The notes under the pieces are model-generated. The model was not told the DNA's origin. It saw only the letters and a program-made list of their open reading frames with translations, and made no database searches. Made by a program: the position numbers and the translations under genes. Positions 43,433-52,812 of a stretch of 64,000 nucleotides of DNA are shown piece by piece. Source of the DNA: Sphingomonadales bacterium. GTDB lineage: Bacteria > Pseudomonadota > Alphaproteobacteria > SMXS01. The DNA lies in the NCBI GenBank assembly GCA_022844405.1, contig JALHLV010000010.1:1-64000 (forward strand). The letters run 5' to 3'. Numbering within the stretch: position 1 is the first letter of the stretch; the number at the start of each line of letters is the position of its first letter.

Positions 43433-44272
43433 GTGAAGATCGCCTATTTCATCGCCGCGCACCGCGACCCAGGGCAGTTCGAGGACCTCGCCGGACTGCT
43501 GACGGGTCCGCACGACACCATGGTGCTGCATGTGGACGCGAAGGCGGACGCCGGGATGCATGACGCGGCGCGCCGGCTGCATGATCGGCTGGGCGCCCGG
43601 CTGCTGCCGTCGCGCAAGGTGTACTGGGGCGGCTGGAGCATGTCGCGCATGCTGCTCGACGCCGTGCGCGACCTGTGCGCGAGCGGACAAGACTGGGACT
43701 ATTTGATCAACCTGAGCGCCCAGGACATGCCGGTACGGCCCATCGCCGAACTGCGCGCCTTCCTGGCCGCGCATGACGGCGCCAACTTCATCGATGTCCG
43801 CGCCATCGATCAGCTCGATCAGCCGCTGCGGGGCGTGCTCCAGCGCCGCCGCCGCTGGTTCACCTATGAGGGCGGGGGGCGCACGCGGCGCCTGCCCGTG
43901 CCGATGGGGCTCGTCCATCGCCGCCGTGTGCGCTATTACGGCTCGCAATGGGTGATGCTGAGCCGGCGGTTCTGCGACTGGGTCGCCGGGGCGACGCCGC
44001 GCGAGGCCGGATGGTCGACGCTGCCGTTCACCTTCGCCTCGGACGAGCTCCTGGCGCAGCAGATGATCACGGCGAGCCCGTTCCGCCATACGCTGGTGGC
44101 CGACAACAAGCGCTACTACCGCTTCGGCGGCAGGGCGCATCCGGCGGTGCTGCGGCTCGAGGATCTGCCGGCGGTCGATGCGTCGGGCGCGTTCTTCGCG
44201 CGCAAGTTCGATCCGGCGGTGGATGCGTCGGTCATCCGCGAGCTTGCGGCGCGCATCGTCCCCCAGGTGTGA
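43433..44272 (+). CDS. Glycosyltransferase family 14 (core-2/branching-type) protein
   Basis: 279 residues beginning VKIAYFIAAHRDPGQFEDL. The regions MVLHVDAKAD, YWGGWSMSRMLLDAVRDLC, YLINLSAQDMPVRP, GSQWVMLSRRF and FTFASDELLAQQMI match the bacterial GT14 or beta-1,6-N-acetylglucosaminyltransferase family. Transfers a sugar to a surface polysaccharide or glycoprotein. GTG 43433 has a GAGG upstream. Divergent from pyk. No other capsule gene is near. Confidence 0.84.
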   Translation: MKIAYFIAAHRDPGQFEDLAGLLTGPHDTMVLHVDAKADAGMHDAARRLHDRLGARLLPSRKVYWGGWSMSRMLLDAVRDLCASGQDWDYLINLSAQDMPVRPIAELRAFLAAHDGANFIDVRAIDQLDQPLRGVLQRRRRWFTYEGGGRTRRLPVPMGLVHRRRVRYYGSQWVMLSRRFCDWVAGATPREAGWSTLPFTFASDELLAQQMITASPFRHTLVADNKRYYRFGGRAHPAVLRLEDLPAVDASGAFFARKFDPAVDASVIRELAARIVPQV

Positions 44273-44350
44273 ATTCTCAGAAGGTTGCAATCCGGGGCGC
44301 AGCCGCTAAGTTCCGGCAGGACCGGAACAGACAATAGCAGGGAGCGTTTC

Positions 44351-44593
44351 ATGGCCGATGTCGGCGGTATCGCGGCGGGTCAACTCAAGTCGCTGATCGA
44401 ACGGATCGAGCGCCTGGAGGAAGAGAAGAAGGGCCTCGCCGATGATATCCGCGACGTCTATGCCGAAGCGAAGGGCAACGGCTTCGACCCCAAGGTCATG
44501 CGCCAGGTGATTCGGCTGCGCAAGATGGAGCGGGGCGACCGCCAGGAGCTGGAAGCCCTGCTCGATCTCTATATGAGCGCCATCGAGGGGTGA
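44351..44593 (+). CDS. gapR: GapR-family (DUF2312) nucleoid-associated DNA-binding protein
   Basis: 80 residues, entirely helical: [56 protein letters not shown] and [16 protein letters not shown], the DUF2312 pattern. In Caulobacter the protein wraps overtwisted AT-rich DNA and helps replication. ATG 44351 has GGGAGCG upstream. The TGA overlaps a GTG that could start the next gene at 44590, but ATG 44596 is better. Confidence 0.9.
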   Translation: MADVGGIAAGQLKSLIERIERLEEEKKGLADDIRDVYAEAKGNGFDPKVMRQVIRLRKMERGDRQELEALLDLYMSAIEG

Positions 44594-44595
44594 CC

Positions 44596-46374
44596 ATGGC
44601 CAAGCCCGCGAAATCCAACACAGCGCTGCCCGAATGGGATCTGTCGGACCTCTACCCCGGTCCCGAGTCGCCCGAGCTGAAGGCCGCGCTGGCCGAGCTC
44701 GAGAAGCGGGCCACGGACTTCGAGACCGCCTATCAGGGCAGGATCGGCGGCCTGACCGGCGACCGGCTCGGCGAGGCGGTCCAGGTCTATGAGCGGATCG
44801 AGGAGCTGGCGGGGCGGATCGGCAGCTATGCGGGCCTCTATTACGTTACCCGGCTCGACGACGCCGACACGGCGCGCTTCAGCCAAGGCATCCAGGAAGC
44901 GCTGACCGACATCAGCGCGCACCTGCTGTTCTTCACCCTGGAGATCAACCGCATCGAGGACGCGGCGTTCGCCGCGCTGCTGGCCAGTCCGGTGCTGAAC
45001 CACTACCGGCCATGGCTCGACGAGGTGCGGCTGTTCCGCGACCACCAGCTGTCCGACGAGGCCGAGCATCTGCTGCACGACAAGTCGGTGACGGGCCGGT
45101 CGTCCTGGGCGCGGCTGTTCGACGAGACCATCGCCGGCCTGCGCTTCACCGTCGACGGCGAGAGCCTGACCGAGGAGCAGGTCCTGGGCCTGCTGTCGGA
45201 CAAGGATCCGGACAGGCGGCGCAAGGCCGCCGAGGCACTGACCGACGTGTTCGGCAAGAACATCCGGCTGTTCGCGCTGGTGATGAACACCCTGGTCAAG
45301 GACAAGGAGGTGGAGGACCGCTGGCGGAAATATCCGACGCCGGCCGCCTCGCGCCATCTCGCCAACCAGGTGGAGCCGGAAGTGGTCGATGCGCTGGTGA
45401 ACGCCGCGCGCGACGCCTATCCGCGGCTGTCGCACCGCTACTACGCGCTCAAGGCCAGGTGGATGGGCGTGGAGCGGCTCAACTTCTGGGACCGCAACGC
45501 GCCGCTGCCCGAGCATGACGACGCGCACATCCCGTGGGAGCAGGCCACCTCGACGGTCATCGAGGCCTACCGCGCCTTCTCGCCGAAGCTGGCGGATGTG
45601 GCGCAGCCGTTCTTCGCCAACGCCTGGATCGACGCGCCGGTGAAGCCGGGCAAACAGGGCGGCGCCTTCGCGCACCCGACCGTGCCGTCGTCGCATCCCT
45701 ATCTGCTGCTGAACTACCAGGGCAAGACCCGCGACGTGACCACGCTCGCCCACGAGCTGGGCCACGGCGTCCACCAGGTGCTGGCCGGGCCGCGCGGCGC
45801 GCTGATGGCGGGCACGCCGCTGACGCTGGCCGAGACCGCCAGCGTGTTCGGCGAGATGCTGACCTTCCAGGCACTGCTTGGCCAGACCAGCGATCCGGTG
45901 CGCCGCAAGGTGATGCTGGCGTCCAAGGTCGAGGACATGATCAACACGGTGGTGCGCCAGACCGCGTTCCATACTTTCGAGGAGCAGGTCCACGCCGAGC
46001 GCCGCCGCGGCGAGCTGACGCCGCAGCGGCTGGGCGAGATCTGGATGGGCGTGCAGGGCGACAGCCTGGGTCCGGCCATCGAACTGACGCAGGCGTACCG
46101 CGACTACTGGTGCTACATCCCGCACTTCATCCACACGCCGTTCTACGTCTATGCCTATGCCTTCGGCGACTGCCTGGTGAACTCGCTCTATGCGGTCTAC
46201 CAGCAGCAGCCCTCCGGCTTCGAGGACAAGTATCTGGACATGCTGCGCGCCGGCGGCACCAAGCGGCACAGGGAGCTGCTGGCGCCCTTCGGCCTCGACG
46301 CATCCGACCCGGCGTTCTGGCAGAAGGGTTTGTCGGTGATTTCTGCTATGATCGACGAACTGGAATCGCTTTAG
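44596..46374 (+). CDS. M3-family oligoendopeptidase (PepF-like)
   Basis: 592 residues. The zinc motif TTLAHELGHGVHQ gives HExGH, with the third ligand Glu in LAETASVFGEML. The long N-terminal helical lid is typical of oligoendopeptidase F/M3 enzymes, and the C terminus has YVYAYAFGDCLVNSLYAVYQQ. It degrades small peptides in the cytoplasm. GAGGGG lies before ATG 44596, two bases after the gapR stop, which probably places it in one transcript. Confidence 0.9.
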   Translation: MAKPAKSNTALPEWDLSDLYPGPESPELKAALAELEKRATDFETAYQGRIGGLTGDRLGEAVQVYERIEELAGRIGSYAGLYYVTRLDDADTARFSQGIQEALTDISAHLLFFTLEINRIEDAAFAALLASPVLNHYRPWLDEVRLFRDHQLSDEAEHLLHDKSVTGRSSWARLFDETIAGLRFTVDGESLTEEQVLGLLSDKDPDRRRKAAEALTDVFGKNIRLFALVMNTLVKDKEVEDRWRKYPTPAASRHLANQVEPEVVDALVNAARDAYPRLSHRYYALKARWMGVERLNFWDRNAPLPEHDDAHIPWEQATSTVIEAYRAFSPKLADVAQPFFANAWIDAPVKPGKQGGAFAHPTVPSSHPYLLLNYQGKTRDVTTLAHELGHGVHQVLAGPRGALMAGTPLTLAETASVFGEMLTFQALLGQTSDPVRRKVMLASKVEDMINTVVRQTAFHTFEEQVHAERRRGELTPQRLGEIWMGVQGDSLGPAIELTQAYRDYWCYIPHFIHTPFYVYAYAFGDCLVNSLYAVYQQQPSGFEDKYLDMLRAGGTKRHRELLAPFGLDASDPAFWQKGLSVISAMIDELESL

Positions 46375-46383
46375 GAGCGGATC

Positions 46384-47358
46384 GTGGCGCAAGCTTCCAC
46401 GAAGCGGATCGGACGGAAGCTGCGAACCTGGTGGATGCGTGTCCGCCAGTGTTACCTGCCCGACTCCGACGCGGACGTCCAGCGCTACCGGGAGGACGCC
46501 AGGGCGGAGTTCGAGGCCATGGGCAGGCTGAAGCCGATCCTGGCCGAGGCGGGCGCCGCCTATCTGGGTCTGCTGGAACGCCAGGCCTCGGAGAGCGCCG
46601 CCGACAATGCGCTTGTCAATGCCGCGACATCCGCGGGCATCGCCTCGCGCGCGCTCAGGCTGGTGCCGGTGCCGAGGCTGCGCGACACCCAGCGGCAGGA
46701 CTATGTCACCGGCGTTTTCGCCTATGCCGCGGCGCTGATCGCGGCGACGGAACGGCAGATCGTGATTTCGCGCCAGGTTCGTATCGCCCGGGAGAAGAAG
46801 GATCTGGCCGCCGAGCTGCTGCTGGCGGCGGCCCAGGACCAGTTGCTGATCGACCTGCTGGGGCGGGAGAACGATTTCCAGTATGCCGCGGCCGACGCCA
46901 TCCGCACCGCCAATCCGCAATACTTCCTGACCCGGGCGCGGGCCGAGCTCAACACCGCCATGATCCACCTGCTGGAGCGGCCGGACGCCGCCGGCCAGCC
47001 GCTCGCGCCGGCCAATCTGGCCGCCGCGCGCCGGGCCATCGATAAGGCCGAGGGGCTGCTGCGCAAGGCCACCGCGTCGGCACCGCGCTATTACGACTGG
47101 CTGCGCCGCCACGACGATCCCAGCGGCATCGCCAGCACCGCGCCGATGCGCACCGCCATGGGTGCGCTGAAGAAGGGCCTGGAGGAGAGCATCGCCACCG
47201 AACGGGCCATCGCCTCCGGCGCGCGCGCCCTCGCCGACGCCGTCGACGGCGCCCCGTCGCTGGCCATGCGGCTGGGCCACGGACCGCATCCGCACGTGAC
47301 CATCGCCAGCCTGGTCGTGCGGCGGCTGGCGCCATCGCAGGCTGTGCAAAAACCCTAA
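46384..47358 (+). CDS. Helical protein of unknown function
   Basis: 324 residues, mostly alpha-helical, not recognised. It has no signal peptide; one hydrophobic stretch VTGVFAYAAALIAATERQIV is near residue 110, too short and polar for a confident membrane helix. GTG 46384 lies 9 bp after the pepF stop with GGAGCGG upstream, so it is the last gene of that transcript. No metal motif or nucleotide site is visible. It is placed between peptidase and transhydrogenase genes, which does not help. Confidence 0.75.
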   Translation: MAQASTKRIGRKLRTWWMRVRQCYLPDSDADVQRYREDARAEFEAMGRLKPILAEAGAAYLGLLERQASESAADNALVNAATSAGIASRALRLVPVPRLRDTQRQDYVTGVFAYAAALIAATERQIVISRQVRIAREKKDLAAELLLAAAQDQLLIDLLGRENDFQYAAADAIRTANPQYFLTRARAELNTAMIHLLERPDAAGQPLAPANLAAARRAIDKAEGLLRKATASAPRYYDWLRRHDDPSGIASTAPMRTAMGALKKGLEESIATERAIASGARALADAVDGAPSLAMRLGHGPHPHVTIASLVVRRLAPSQAVQKP

Positions 47359-47389
47359 AGTCACGTGCGCTTGTACGCTGCCGAGATTG

Positions 47390-47417
47390 TTGCGGTGCAG
47401 TGATGCTCTGCTATAGT
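47390..47417 (+). promoter_or_regulatory. Promoter of the pnt operon
   Basis: TTGCGG (47390-47395), 16 bp, TATAGT (47412-47417), then CCGCGCC. Matches the tRNA-Val promoter over the -10 and start region. The distance to the pntAA ATG is 49 bp. Confidence 0.65.
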
Positions 47418-47466
47418 CCGCGCCAACGATAAACATCGCCAAAAAACGGCATAACGGGACGTTTTC

Positions 47467-48612
47467 ATGAAAATCGCTGTACCCAAGGAACGGCGTCCGC
47501 ACGAGCGCCGCGTCGCGGTCTCGCCAGACACCGTGAAGAAACTGAAGGCCCTGGGCTTCGACGTCGTCGTCGAGACCGGCGCGGGCGACGCCGCCTCGCA
47601 GCCGGACCGGGTGTTCGCCGAGGCCGGCGCGACCATCGCGGCCGATGCGGCGTCGACCTATGCCGACGCCGACGTCATCTTCAAGATCCAGCGTCCGTTG
47701 CGCGCCGGCGAGGGCGACGTGGACGAATTGGGCCTGATCAAGCGCGGCGCCTACCTGATCGCGTCGCTGACGCCCTATCAGGACATGGACGGCGTGAAGG
47801 CCTATGCCGCCGCCGGGATCAACGCCATGGCCATGGAGCTGATGCCGCGCATCAGCCGCGCCCAGTCCATGGACATCCTGAGCTCGCAGAACAACCTGGC
47901 CGGCTACAAGGCCGTCGTCGAGGCGGCGGACCATTACAACCGCGCCATGCCGATGATGATGACCGCGGCCGGCACCGTGGCGCCCGCCAAGGTGATGATC
48001 TTCGGCGCCGGCGTCGCCGGCCTGCAGGCGGTCGCCACCGCCAAGCGGATGGGAGCCATCGTCTCCGCCACCGACGTGCGTCCCGCCACCAAGGAGCAGG
48101 TGGAATCGCTGGGCGGCAAGTTCCTGATGGTCGAGGACGAGGAGTCCAAGGCCGCCGAGACCGCCGCCGGCTATGCCAAGGAAATGAGCGACGCCTACAA
48201 GGCCAAGCAGGCCAAGCTGATCGCCGACACCATCGCCAAGCAGGACATCGCCATCACCACGGCGCTGATCCCCGGCCGCCCGGCGCCCAAGCTGATCGAC
48301 GACGCCATGGTCGCGTCGATGAAGCCGGGCTCGGTGATCTACGACCTGGCGGCCGAAACCGGCGGCAACTGCACGCTGACCGTGCCCGGCGAGGTGGTGG
48401 TGCGCAACGACGTGACCATCATCGGTCACTTCAACGTGCCGAGCCGCATTCCGGTCGACGCATCGAACCTGTTCGCCAAGAACCTGCTGAATTTCATCAC
48501 GCCCCATGTGAAGGACGGTGCCCTGTCGTTCACCTGGGACGACGAGACGGTGGCCGGCATCCTGCTGACCCGCGACGGCCAGATCGTCCATCCGCAATTC
48601 ACCGGAGCCTGA
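47467..48612 (+). CDS. pntAA: NAD(P)+ transhydrogenase subunit alpha part 1 (domain I)
   Basis: 381 residues. The soluble NAD(H)-binding domain begins [20 protein letters not shown] and has [20 protein letters not shown] and VTALIPG-type [16 protein letters not shown], as expected for dI of the proton-pumping transhydrogenase. Alpha is split into two genes as in Rhodospirillum. The TGA is 2 bp before pntAB. Confidence 0.95.
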   Translation: MKIAVPKERRPHERRVAVSPDTVKKLKALGFDVVVETGAGDAASQPDRVFAEAGATIAADAASTYADADVIFKIQRPLRAGEGDVDELGLIKRGAYLIASLTPYQDMDGVKAYAAAGINAMAMELMPRISRAQSMDILSSQNNLAGYKAVVEAADHYNRAMPMMMTAAGTVAPAKVMIFGAGVAGLQAVATAKRMGAIVSATDVRPATKEQVESLGGKFLMVEDEESKAAETAAGYAKEMSDAYKAKQAKLIADTIAKQDIAITTALIPGRPAPKLIDDAMVASMKPGSVIYDLAAETGGNCTLTVPGEVVVRNDVTIIGHFNVPSRIPVDASNLFAKNLLNFITPHVKDGALSFTWDDETVAGILLTRDGQIVHPQFTGA

Positions 48613-48614
48613 TC

Positions 48615-48944
48615 ATGGAACACGCACTCGTTAGCCCCGTCGTCTTCGAGCTGGCCATTTTCGTGCTGGCGATCTTCGTCGGCTATTACGTGGTCTGGAG
48701 CGTCACGCCCGCCCTGCACACGCCGCTGATGGCGGTCACCAACGCCATTTCGTCGGTGATCGTGGTCGGCGCGCTGATCGCCGTGGGCGTGCAGGTGCCC
48801 GAAATGGCCGCCAACCTGGCGAAGATGACCTGGACCTCGAAGATCCTCGGCTTCCTCGCCCTGATCATGGCCTCGGTCAACATCTTCGGCGGCTTCCTGG
48901 TCACCCAGCGCATGCTGGCCATGTACAAGAAAAAAGAAAAGTAA
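48615..48944 (+). CDS. pntAB: NAD(P)+ transhydrogenase subunit alpha part 2 (membrane domain)
   Basis: 109 residues, three to four predicted transmembrane helices (about 7-29, 41-60, 71-95). The segment [25 protein letters not shown] is diagnostic. It forms part of the proton channel of transhydrogenase with PntB. It ends in a basic MYKKKEK tail. Gap of 12 bp to pntB. Confidence 0.95.
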   Translation: MEHALVSPVVFELAIFVLAIFVGYYVVWSVTPALHTPLMAVTNAISSVIVVGALIAVGVQVPEMAANLAKMTWTSKILGFLALIMASVNIFGGFLVTQRMLAMYKKKEK

Positions 48945-48956
48945 GGGGCCGGGGAA

Positions 48957-50369
48957 ATGTCCGCGAATCTGACCGCCATCCTCTATCTCGTCGCCGGCGT
49001 GCTGTTCATCCTGGCGCTGCGTGGCCTGTCGTCGCCGGTTACGTCGCGCCGCGGCAACACGCTGGGCATGCTGGGCATGGCCATCGCCATCGGCACGACG
49101 CTGGCCAATGTGGCCGCCCACGGCGTCGATCCGGCCACCATCGGCCTGATCGTCGGCGGCCTCGCCATCGGCGGCGGCATCGGCGCGGTGATCGCCCGCA
49201 AGGTGGCGATGACCGCCATGCCGCAGCTGGTCGCCGCGTTTCACAGCCTGGTCGGCCTCGCCGCCGTCATGGTCGCCGCCAGCGCGTTCTACTCGCCGGT
49301 CGCCTTCGGCATCGACGTGCCGGGCGAGCCCGGGATGATCAAGATCGCCAGCCTGATCGAGATGTCGCTGGGCATCGCCATCGGCGCCGTCACCTTCACC
49401 GGCTCGGTGATCGCCTTCACCAAGCTGCAGGGCCTGGTGTCGGGCGCGCCCGTGGTGTTCCCCGGCCAGCACCTGCTGAACGCCCTGCTGGGCATCATCC
49501 TGGTGCTGCTGATCGTTTATTTCTGCATCTCGCAGGAAGCCTGGGTGATGTGGGCCATCGCCGTCCTGGCGCTGGTGATCGGCGTCACCCTGATCATCCC
49601 GATCGGCGGCGCCGACATGCCGGTCGTGGTGTCCATGCTCAACTCCTATTCGGGCTGGGCGGCCGCGGGCATCGGCTTCACCTTGTCGAACACGGCGCTG
49701 ATCATCACCGGCGCGCTGGTCGGCAGCTCGGGCGCGATCCTGAGCTACATCATGTGCAAGGCGATGAACCGCTCGTTCTTCAGCGTCATCCTGGGCGGCT
49801 TCGGCGGCGAGTCGGGCACCGGCGCGACCGGCGTGGTCGAAACCCGCCCGGTCAAGCGCGGCTCGGCCGAGGACGCGGCCTTCATCATGAAGAACGCCGG
49901 CTCGATCATCATCGTCCCCGGCTACGGCATGGCCGTCGCCCAGGCGCAGCACGCGCTGAAGGAAATGGCCGAGGAGCTGAAGAAGGAAGGCGTCACCGTG
50001 AAATACGCCATCCATCCGGTCGCCGGCCGCATGCCCGGCCACATGAACGTGCTGCTGGCGGAAGCCAACGTTCCTTATGACGAGGTGTTCGAGCTCGAGG
50101 ACATCAACTCGTCGTTCAGCCAGGCCGACGTGGCCTTCGTCATCGGCGCCAACGACGTCACCAACCCGGCGGCCAAGACCGACAAGACCAGCCCGATTTA
50201 CGGCATGCCGGTGCTGGACGTGGAAAACGCCAAAACCGTGCTGTTCATCAAGCGCGGCATGGCGGCCGGTTACGCCGGCGTCGAGAACGAGCTGTTCTTC
50301 CGCGACAACACCATGATGCTGTTCGGCGACGCCAAGAAGATGGTCGAGGAGATCGTCAAGTCGCTGTAA
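48957..50369 (+). CDS. pntB: NAD(P)+ transhydrogenase subunit beta
   Basis: 470 residues: about nine transmembrane helices in the N-terminal two-thirds (VALYLVAGVLFILALRGLSSP-like start, MTAMPQLVAAFHSLVGLAAV) and the NADP-binding domain III from about residue 300 (IIVPGYGMAVAQAQHALKEMA, YAIHPVAGRMPGHMNVLLAEA, VIGANDVTNPAA, MPVLDVENAKTVLFIKRGMAAGYAGVEN). It couples proton entry to hydride transfer from NADH to NADP+, supplying NADPH. Last gene of the operon; terminator follows. Confidence 0.95.
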   Translation: MSANLTAILYLVAGVLFILALRGLSSPVTSRRGNTLGMLGMAIAIGTTLANVAAHGVDPATIGLIVGGLAIGGGIGAVIARKVAMTAMPQLVAAFHSLVGLAAVMVAASAFYSPVAFGIDVPGEPGMIKIASLIEMSLGIAIGAVTFTGSVIAFTKLQGLVSGAPVVFPGQHLLNALLGIILVLLIVYFCISQEAWVMWAIAVLALVIGVTLIIPIGGADMPVVVSMLNSYSGWAAAGIGFTLSNTALIITGALVGSSGAILSYIMCKAMNRSFFSVILGGFGGESGTGATGVVETRPVKRGSAEDAAFIMKNAGSIIIVPGYGMAVAQAQHALKEMAEELKKEGVTVKYAIHPVAGRMPGHMNVLLAEANVPYDEVFELEDINSSFSQADVAFVIGANDVTNPAAKTDKTSPIYGMPVLDVENAKTVLFIKRGMAAGYAGVENELFFRDNTMMLFGDAKKMVEEIVKSL

Positions 50370-50391
50370 GGCGCATCGACAGTGCTTCGGG

Positions 50392-50419
50392 AAGGCCGCC
50401 TCCGGGCGGCCTTTTCTTT
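50392..50419 (+). terminator. Rho-independent terminator of the pnt operon
   Basis: AAGGCCGCC (50392-50400), loop TCCG, GGCGGCCTT (50405-50413) followed by TTCTTT. Confidence 0.85.
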
Positions 50420-50528
50420 GGCGACTGCATAGTTTGAGAACCGACGCGCTGATGGCGGCTATGGGTAGAGGCTGTCGCCAGCCTGTTAAGGGTGGAAAGC
50501 CGGCGGTCCATCTGCAAACCTGCAGTCC

Positions 50529-51269
50529 ATGGAGTCACCCGTCCCACAAACCGATATTTACGACCCCGCTTTCGTCAAAAGCGTGTTCGACCGGTGCTCG
50601 TCCAAATATATCGCGTTCAGTTGGGCATGCTCGTTTGGCTTCACCGAGCGGTGGCGGCGCCAGTGCGTCGAGGCTCTGCCCCTTGGCCGCGCGCAGGCTT
50701 CCGTCGTGTATGATCTCATGGCTGGCACCGGCGAGGCTTGGCCGCACCTCCTGGCCCGATATCCGCAGATCGACTCTATCGTCGCCGTCGACATTTCCAC
50801 GGGTATGCACCGGTTGGCATTGGAACGGTTGCACCGTCAGCGGACCGACAAGATCCGCTTTATTGAAGACGACGTGCTGGCCAGCGAACTTCCTCCGGCA
50901 AGCGCGGATTTCATTGTCTCGACCTTTGGCCTGAAGACGTTCAACCCCGCGCAGCTCGCGCGGCTGGCGAAACTGGTCGCCGTCACACTCAAGCCCGGCG
51001 GCGCATTCGCGTTGATCGAGGCTTCCGACCCAAAGGGCTGGTGGCTGCGCCCGATCTATCTGTTCCACCTGAAGACGGTGCTTCCGATCGTCGAACGGAC
51101 CTTGCTCAAAGGGGCCGAGGATTTCGCGATGATCGGTACCTATTGCACCAACTTCGGCGACGCATCAGCTTTCGCCGGAATGCTGCGCGAGGAAGGCCTC
51201 GACGTCTATTTCCGCCGCCACTTTTTCGGATGCGCATCAAGTGTCAGCGGTACAAAACCCGCTCCGTAG
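50529..51269 (+). CDS. Class I SAM-dependent methyltransferase (UbiE/MenG-like)
   Basis: 246 residues. Motif I is VVYDLMAGTGEAWP (DxxxGTG), followed by DSIVAVDISTGMHRLALERL, the acidic FIEDDV and STFGLKTFNPAQLARLAKLVAVTLKPGGAFALIEASDP, the post-motif of UbiE-like enzymes. It may methylate a quinone or small molecule. ATG 50529 fits the FAD/N-terminal length. The gene and its surroundings have a visibly lower GC content and more A/T-ending codons than neighbours, which hints at recent acquisition. Confidence 0.75.
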   Translation: MESPVPQTDIYDPAFVKSVFDRCSSKYIAFSWACSFGFTERWRRQCVEALPLGRAQASVVYDLMAGTGEAWPHLLARYPQIDSIVAVDISTGMHRLALERLHRQRTDKIRFIEDDVLASELPPASADFIVSTFGLKTFNPAQLARLAKLVAVTLKPGGAFALIEASDPKGWWLRPIYLFHLKTVLPIVERTLLKGAEDFAMIGTYCTNFGDASAFAGMLREEGLDVYFRRHFFGCASSVSGTKPAP

Positions 51270-51542
51270 TTGCAGCTTTGGGTCGTGGATCACCCGTCGA
51301 TAGCCGACGTCCGCGGAGCAAGGGTATGCAAACCCATAATCGCCTTTTCTTTTTGCCTCGGCTCGAAGCCGCGTGCTACCAAGCCGCCATGATGCAGCGC
51401 CCGAACACCACCCTGTGGATTATTCCCGGTCTCCGCGACCGGGGCGGTGCCTGATTCAGCATCGAGGCCGGCCGCGCGAGCGACGCGCCGCCGGTCTCTT
51501 GCCAACGCGATCGCTCCCGTCCCAAGCTCAAGGAACGATCGC

Positions 51543-51710
51543 ATGACCCCGCAGACAGCTTCATCCGCCCAACGATCACGCCTCGCCGTCGGCTACGTCC
51601 TCGGCGGGCTGGGCTCGATCCTGGGCGAAGCAATGTCCGGCATGGAATGGCTGGGCGCGGCACTGATCATAGCCGGCGTAGGCTGGTTTACTCTGACGGA
51701 GAGAAAGTAG
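51543..51710 (+). CDS. Small putative membrane protein
   Basis: 55 residues: MTPQTASSAQRSRLAVGYVL then a hydrophobic stretch of two segments (GYVLGGLGSILGEAM, EWLGAALIIAGVGWFTL) ending in a basic TERK. AAGGA at 51530-51534 precedes ATG 51543. It lies in a 273-bp interval after the methyltransferase; the rest (51270-51542) shows nothing convincing. Homology is unknown. Confidence 0.5.
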   Translation: MTPQTASSAQRSRLAVGYVLGGLGSILGEAMSGMEWLGAALIIAGVGWFTLTERK

Positions 51711-51724
51711 GGTCCAGAAACACG

Positions 51725-51748
51725 AAAGCCGCCCAGCGGGCGGCTTTT
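51725..51748. terminator. Bidirectional Rho-independent terminator
   Basis: AAAGCCGCCC-AGC-GGGCGGCTTTT: a 9- to 10-bp palindromic stem with T-runs on either strand. It ends both the small protein on the plus strand and rpsU on the minus strand. Confidence 0.8.
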
Positions 51749-51770
51749 CGATCCGGTATCGGCGTGAGAC

Positions 51771-51977
51771 TTACACGCCGCCGTCGCGTTCGGCGCGCTT
51801 GCGTTCCAGCTTGCGGGCCCGGCGGATGGCCGTGGCGTGCTCGCGGGCGCGCCGCTCGGACGGCTTTTCGTAGAAACGGCGGAGCTTCATTTCCCGGTAG
51901 ATACCCTCGCGCTGCATCTTCTTCTTCAGGGCGCGCAGCGCCTGATCGACGTTGTTGTCACGAACGGAAACCTGCAC
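51771..51977 (-). CDS. rpsU: 30S ribosomal protein S21
   Basis: 68 residues beginning [20 protein letters not shown] and continuing [21 protein letters not shown], then a very basic tail [14 protein letters not shown]21 helps translation initiation on the 30S subunit. GTG 51977 has AGGAGA just upstream; longer in-frame starts are not plausible. Convergent with the small protein through the shared terminator. Confidence 0.95.
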   Translation of the reverse strand: MQVSVRDNNVDQALRALKKKMQREGIYREMKLRRFYEKPSERRAREHATAIRRARKLERKRAERDGGV

Positions 51978-52126
51978 GTTCTCTCCTGTCGTTGATGTCA
52001 CCGCACGGTAGACATATAGGTGTATCGCCAGCGTGTTCCAGCCAGCAAGTTGGCGCGTGTTTATCACTTCGTCCGGGGCTTGTGAAGCCCTTTGACCGCG
52101 CGGAGCGCAGCAACCATATTGAAAAC

Positions 52127-52801
52127 ATGAGCGATACGCCCGCAGACCGCCTCGATCCCGTCCGCCGCGACCTGCTGGCCGCCGCGCTGACCCATGTTCC
52201 GTTCGACGGCTGGACCAGCATCAGCCTGAACAAGGCGGCCAGGGACATCCATGTGGACGCGGGGACGGCCTCCATGGCGTTCCCGGCCGGCGGAACCGAC
52301 CTGCTCGACTTCTTCACCCGCTACGCCGATTCGCGCATGGTCGCCCGGGTCGCCGAGCTCGGCGTGGGCGAGATGCGCATGCGCGACCGCATTCGCACCG
52401 TAGTGAAGACCCGCATCGACGTCATCGCCGAGCACAAGGAAGCCGAGCGCCGGGCGCTCAGCTTCGTCGCGCTGCCGCAGAACGCCCCTTTGGGCGTCAA
52501 GGCGCTGTCGCGCACCGTCGACCAGATGTGGCGCGCGGCGGGAGACACCTCGACCGACTTCGCCTTCTACACCAAGCGCGCCACGCTGGCGGCGGTGTAT
52601 TCGGCCACCGTGATGTACTGGATCGCCGACACATCGGCGGACGACGCCGACACATGGGCGTTCCTCGACCGCCGGATCGAGAACGTCATGGCGTTCGAAA
52701 AGGCCAAGCTGCGGGTGAAGGACAAGATCAGGAGCGCGCCGTCGCTGGCCAGCGTCCTGTCGCGGTTGCGCTATCCGGGCGAGACCCGGATGAAGCCCTG
52801 A
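52127..52801 (+). CDS. COQ9-family ubiquinone biosynthesis protein
   Basis: 224 residues. The TetR-like fold of COQ9 shows as [51 protein letters not shown] and the C-terminal lipid-binding part ending [19 protein letters not shown]9 presents ubiquinone intermediates to the COQ7-type hydroxylase. ATG 52127. A P450 is convergent downstream; a UbiH-type enzyme and ubiX are further along the window. Confidence 0.88.
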   Translation: MSDTPADRLDPVRRDLLAAALTHVPFDGWTSISLNKAARDIHVDAGTASMAFPAGGTDLLDFFTRYADSRMVARVAELGVGEMRMRDRIRTVVKTRIDVIAEHKEAERRALSFVALPQNAPLGVKALSRTVDQMWRAAGDTSTDFAFYTKRATLAAVYSATVMYWIADTSADDADTWAFLDRRIENVMAFEKAKLRVKDKIRSAPSLASVLSRLRYPGETRMKP

Positions 52802-52812
52802 GGCGGAAGGTG

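Noticed and set aside
46384-47358. Relaxase/TraI-type domain in the helical protein
   Set aside because: A faint resemblance in a short segment, but the metal histidines and any conjugation genes are missing; it does not meet the evidence standard.
44569-48597. Very long open frame (about 1342 codons) on the minus strand
   Set aside because: It is antisense to gapR, the M3 peptidase, the helical protein and pntAA. The translation is rich in Arg/His/Gly/Val without any domain, as expected when the opposite strand of GC-rich codons stays open.
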